Positions 63,436 to 64,000 of a DNA stretch of 64,000 bases are shown here, one piece after another (position 1 is the stretch's first letter; the number at the start of each line of letters is the position of its first letter). This DNA comes from Stutzerimonas kirkiae (lineage in GTDB: Bacteria > Pseudomonadota > Gammaproteobacteria > Pseudomonadales > Pseudomonadaceae): contig NZ_QJUO01000003.1 in NCBI RefSeq assembly GCF_004327335.1, positions 1 to 64,000 of the forward strand, written 5' to 3'. The notes beneath the pieces were generated by a model, which searched no databases, was not told the origin of the DNA, and saw only the letters and a program-made list of their open reading frames with translations. Position numbers and translations under genes: made by a program.

Positions 63436-63456
63436 AAATGTTACGTAATAACATGG
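63436..63456. promoter_or_regulatory. Zur box before the znuD-like receptor
   Basis: ATGTTA-CGTAA-TAACAT is a perfect inverted repeat inside AAATGTTACGTAATAACATG. It matches the Zur box type (GTTATANNATAAC with ATG/CAT flanks) of gammaproteobacteria. It lies about 130 bases before the receptor start, where zinc-bound Zur would block transcription. Confidence 0.78.
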
Positions 63457-63580
63457 TAATTTGTTTCTGCTTTGTCTCTCGACGCCCTGATGGGGCCCAC
63501 CGTTCTGCAATTTCGTTCCTTTTCCGTGTGCCGGGGTATCCGCCACGGCTGTGGGGCGAGGTACCTTTCTGGAGAATTAC

Positions 63581-64000
63581 ATGCAACTCATGCGTCATCC
63601 CCTGGCCTGGGCCGTGAGCCTGGCCTTTGTCTCCTGCGCCTGGGCCGATGAGCCAGTCAGACTGGACTCATCGGTGATCAGTGCCAGCCCGCTGTCCAGC
63701 CAGCGCCATGAAATGACGACTCCGGTCGAGGTGCTCGAAGGCGATGAACTGATGAAGCGCCGGGCGGCGACGATCGGTGAAACCCTGGACGGGCTGCCCG
63801 GGGTCAACTCCAGCAGTTTCGGCCCCGGTGTCGGCAGGCCGGTGATCCGCGGCCTGGATGGTGCCAGGGTGAAGGTGCTGAGCGACGGTGTCGAGGTACT
63901 GGATGCCTCTACTATCAGCCCTGACCATGCGGTGACCATCGAGCCCTTGCTGGCTGAGCGGATAGAGGTGCTCAAGGGCCCGGCGAGCCTGCTCTACGGT
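63581..64000 (+). CDS. TonB-dependent receptor, ZnuD-type (5' part)
   Basis: Only the first 140 codons are in the window; the gene runs off the right edge. The signal peptide (RHPLAWAVSLAFVSCAWA, near 5-22) is followed by LDSSVISASPLSSQ and the plug domain (TIGETLDGLPGVNSSSFGPG, PVIRGLDGARVKVLSDGVEV, IEVLKGPASLLYG). The pattern SSFGPGVGRPVIRGLDGARVKVL is typical of ZnuD-like zinc receptors. The Zur box upstream agrees with zinc uptake. The ATG at 63581 follows GGAG. A plug-only view cannot exclude a related metal or copper receptor. Confidence 0.85.
   Translation, partial: MQLMRHPLAWAVSLAFVSCAWADEPVRLDSSVISASPLSSQRHEMTTPVEVLEGDELMKRRAATIGETLDGLPGVNSSSFGPGVGRPVIRGLDGARVKVLSDGVEVLDASTISPDHAVTIEPLLAERIEVLKGPASLLYG

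Larger units (their letters stand above)
63285..63580. other. Divergent promoter region asrA / znuD-like gene
   Basis: The 296 bases hold a heat-shock-type promoter for asrA on the minus strand and a Zur box for the receptor gene on the plus strand. No gene is supported between. The pruR-like gene that I recall at this place in P. aeruginosa is absent. Confidence 0.6.

Overview
The window is high-GC chromosomal DNA from a Pseudomonas-type gammaproteobacterium. The assignment rests on gene content: a glycine betaine catabolic cluster (gbdR, dgcAB, etfAB, gbcAB, soxBDAG), a GacS-type sensor next to cysM-rlmD-relA-mazG, the algU-mucA-mucB-mucD operon, and an icp/asrA/znuD-like end. The species cannot be named from the sequence alone.

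Region 1 (about 0.6-24.5 kb) holds nearly all the enzymes that take glycine betaine to pyruvate. GbcAB removes the first methyl group, DgcAB with its dedicated EtfAB removes the second, and SoxBDAG converts sarcosine to glycine. GlyA joins the one-carbon unit to glycine to give serine, and SdaB deaminates serine to pyruvate. The likely regulator GbdR, an OprD-type porin, a divergent dipeptidase-like protein and two small proteins of unknown function lie among them. Region 2 (24.7-29.3 kb) holds the GacS-like hybrid kinase, a TRIC/UPF0126 membrane protein and an ArgP-like LysR regulator. Region 3 (29.6-38.9 kb) looks like an acquired metal-chelate (probably ferric-siderophore) uptake locus. It contains two ABC half-transporters of the YbtP/YbtQ kind, an MFS protein, an AraC-type regulator and a TonB-dependent receptor. 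There are no siderophore biosynthesis genes. Two inverted copies of one roughly 70-bp element lie upstream of its two transcription units.

Region 4 (39.1-45.9 kb) is core: cysM, rlmD, relA, mazG, a DUF2058 gene and ung. Region 5 (46-50.2 kb) has an HDOD protein, ygfZ, sdhE, ygfX and nadB. Region 6 (50.3-54.4 kb) is the envelope-stress operon algU-mucA-mucB-mucD, preceded by two AlgU-type promoters and lacking mucC. Region 7 (54.5-60.5 kb) is a series of small and tRNA- or translation-related genes: META lipoprotein, zinc ribbon, Smr, isochorismatase fold, prmB, cmoAB and icp. Region 8 (60.9-64 kb) holds the Lon-family protease AsrA with a heat-shock-type promoter, and the start of a zinc-type TonB receptor behind a clear Zur box. 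That gene runs off the right edge.

The larger intergenic gaps are not empty. Many carry pieces of a mosaic, non-coding repeat family (blocks called A to E here) in both orientations. Others carry hairpins, some inside operons. No rRNA, tRNA, CRISPR array, transposase or phage gene was seen.
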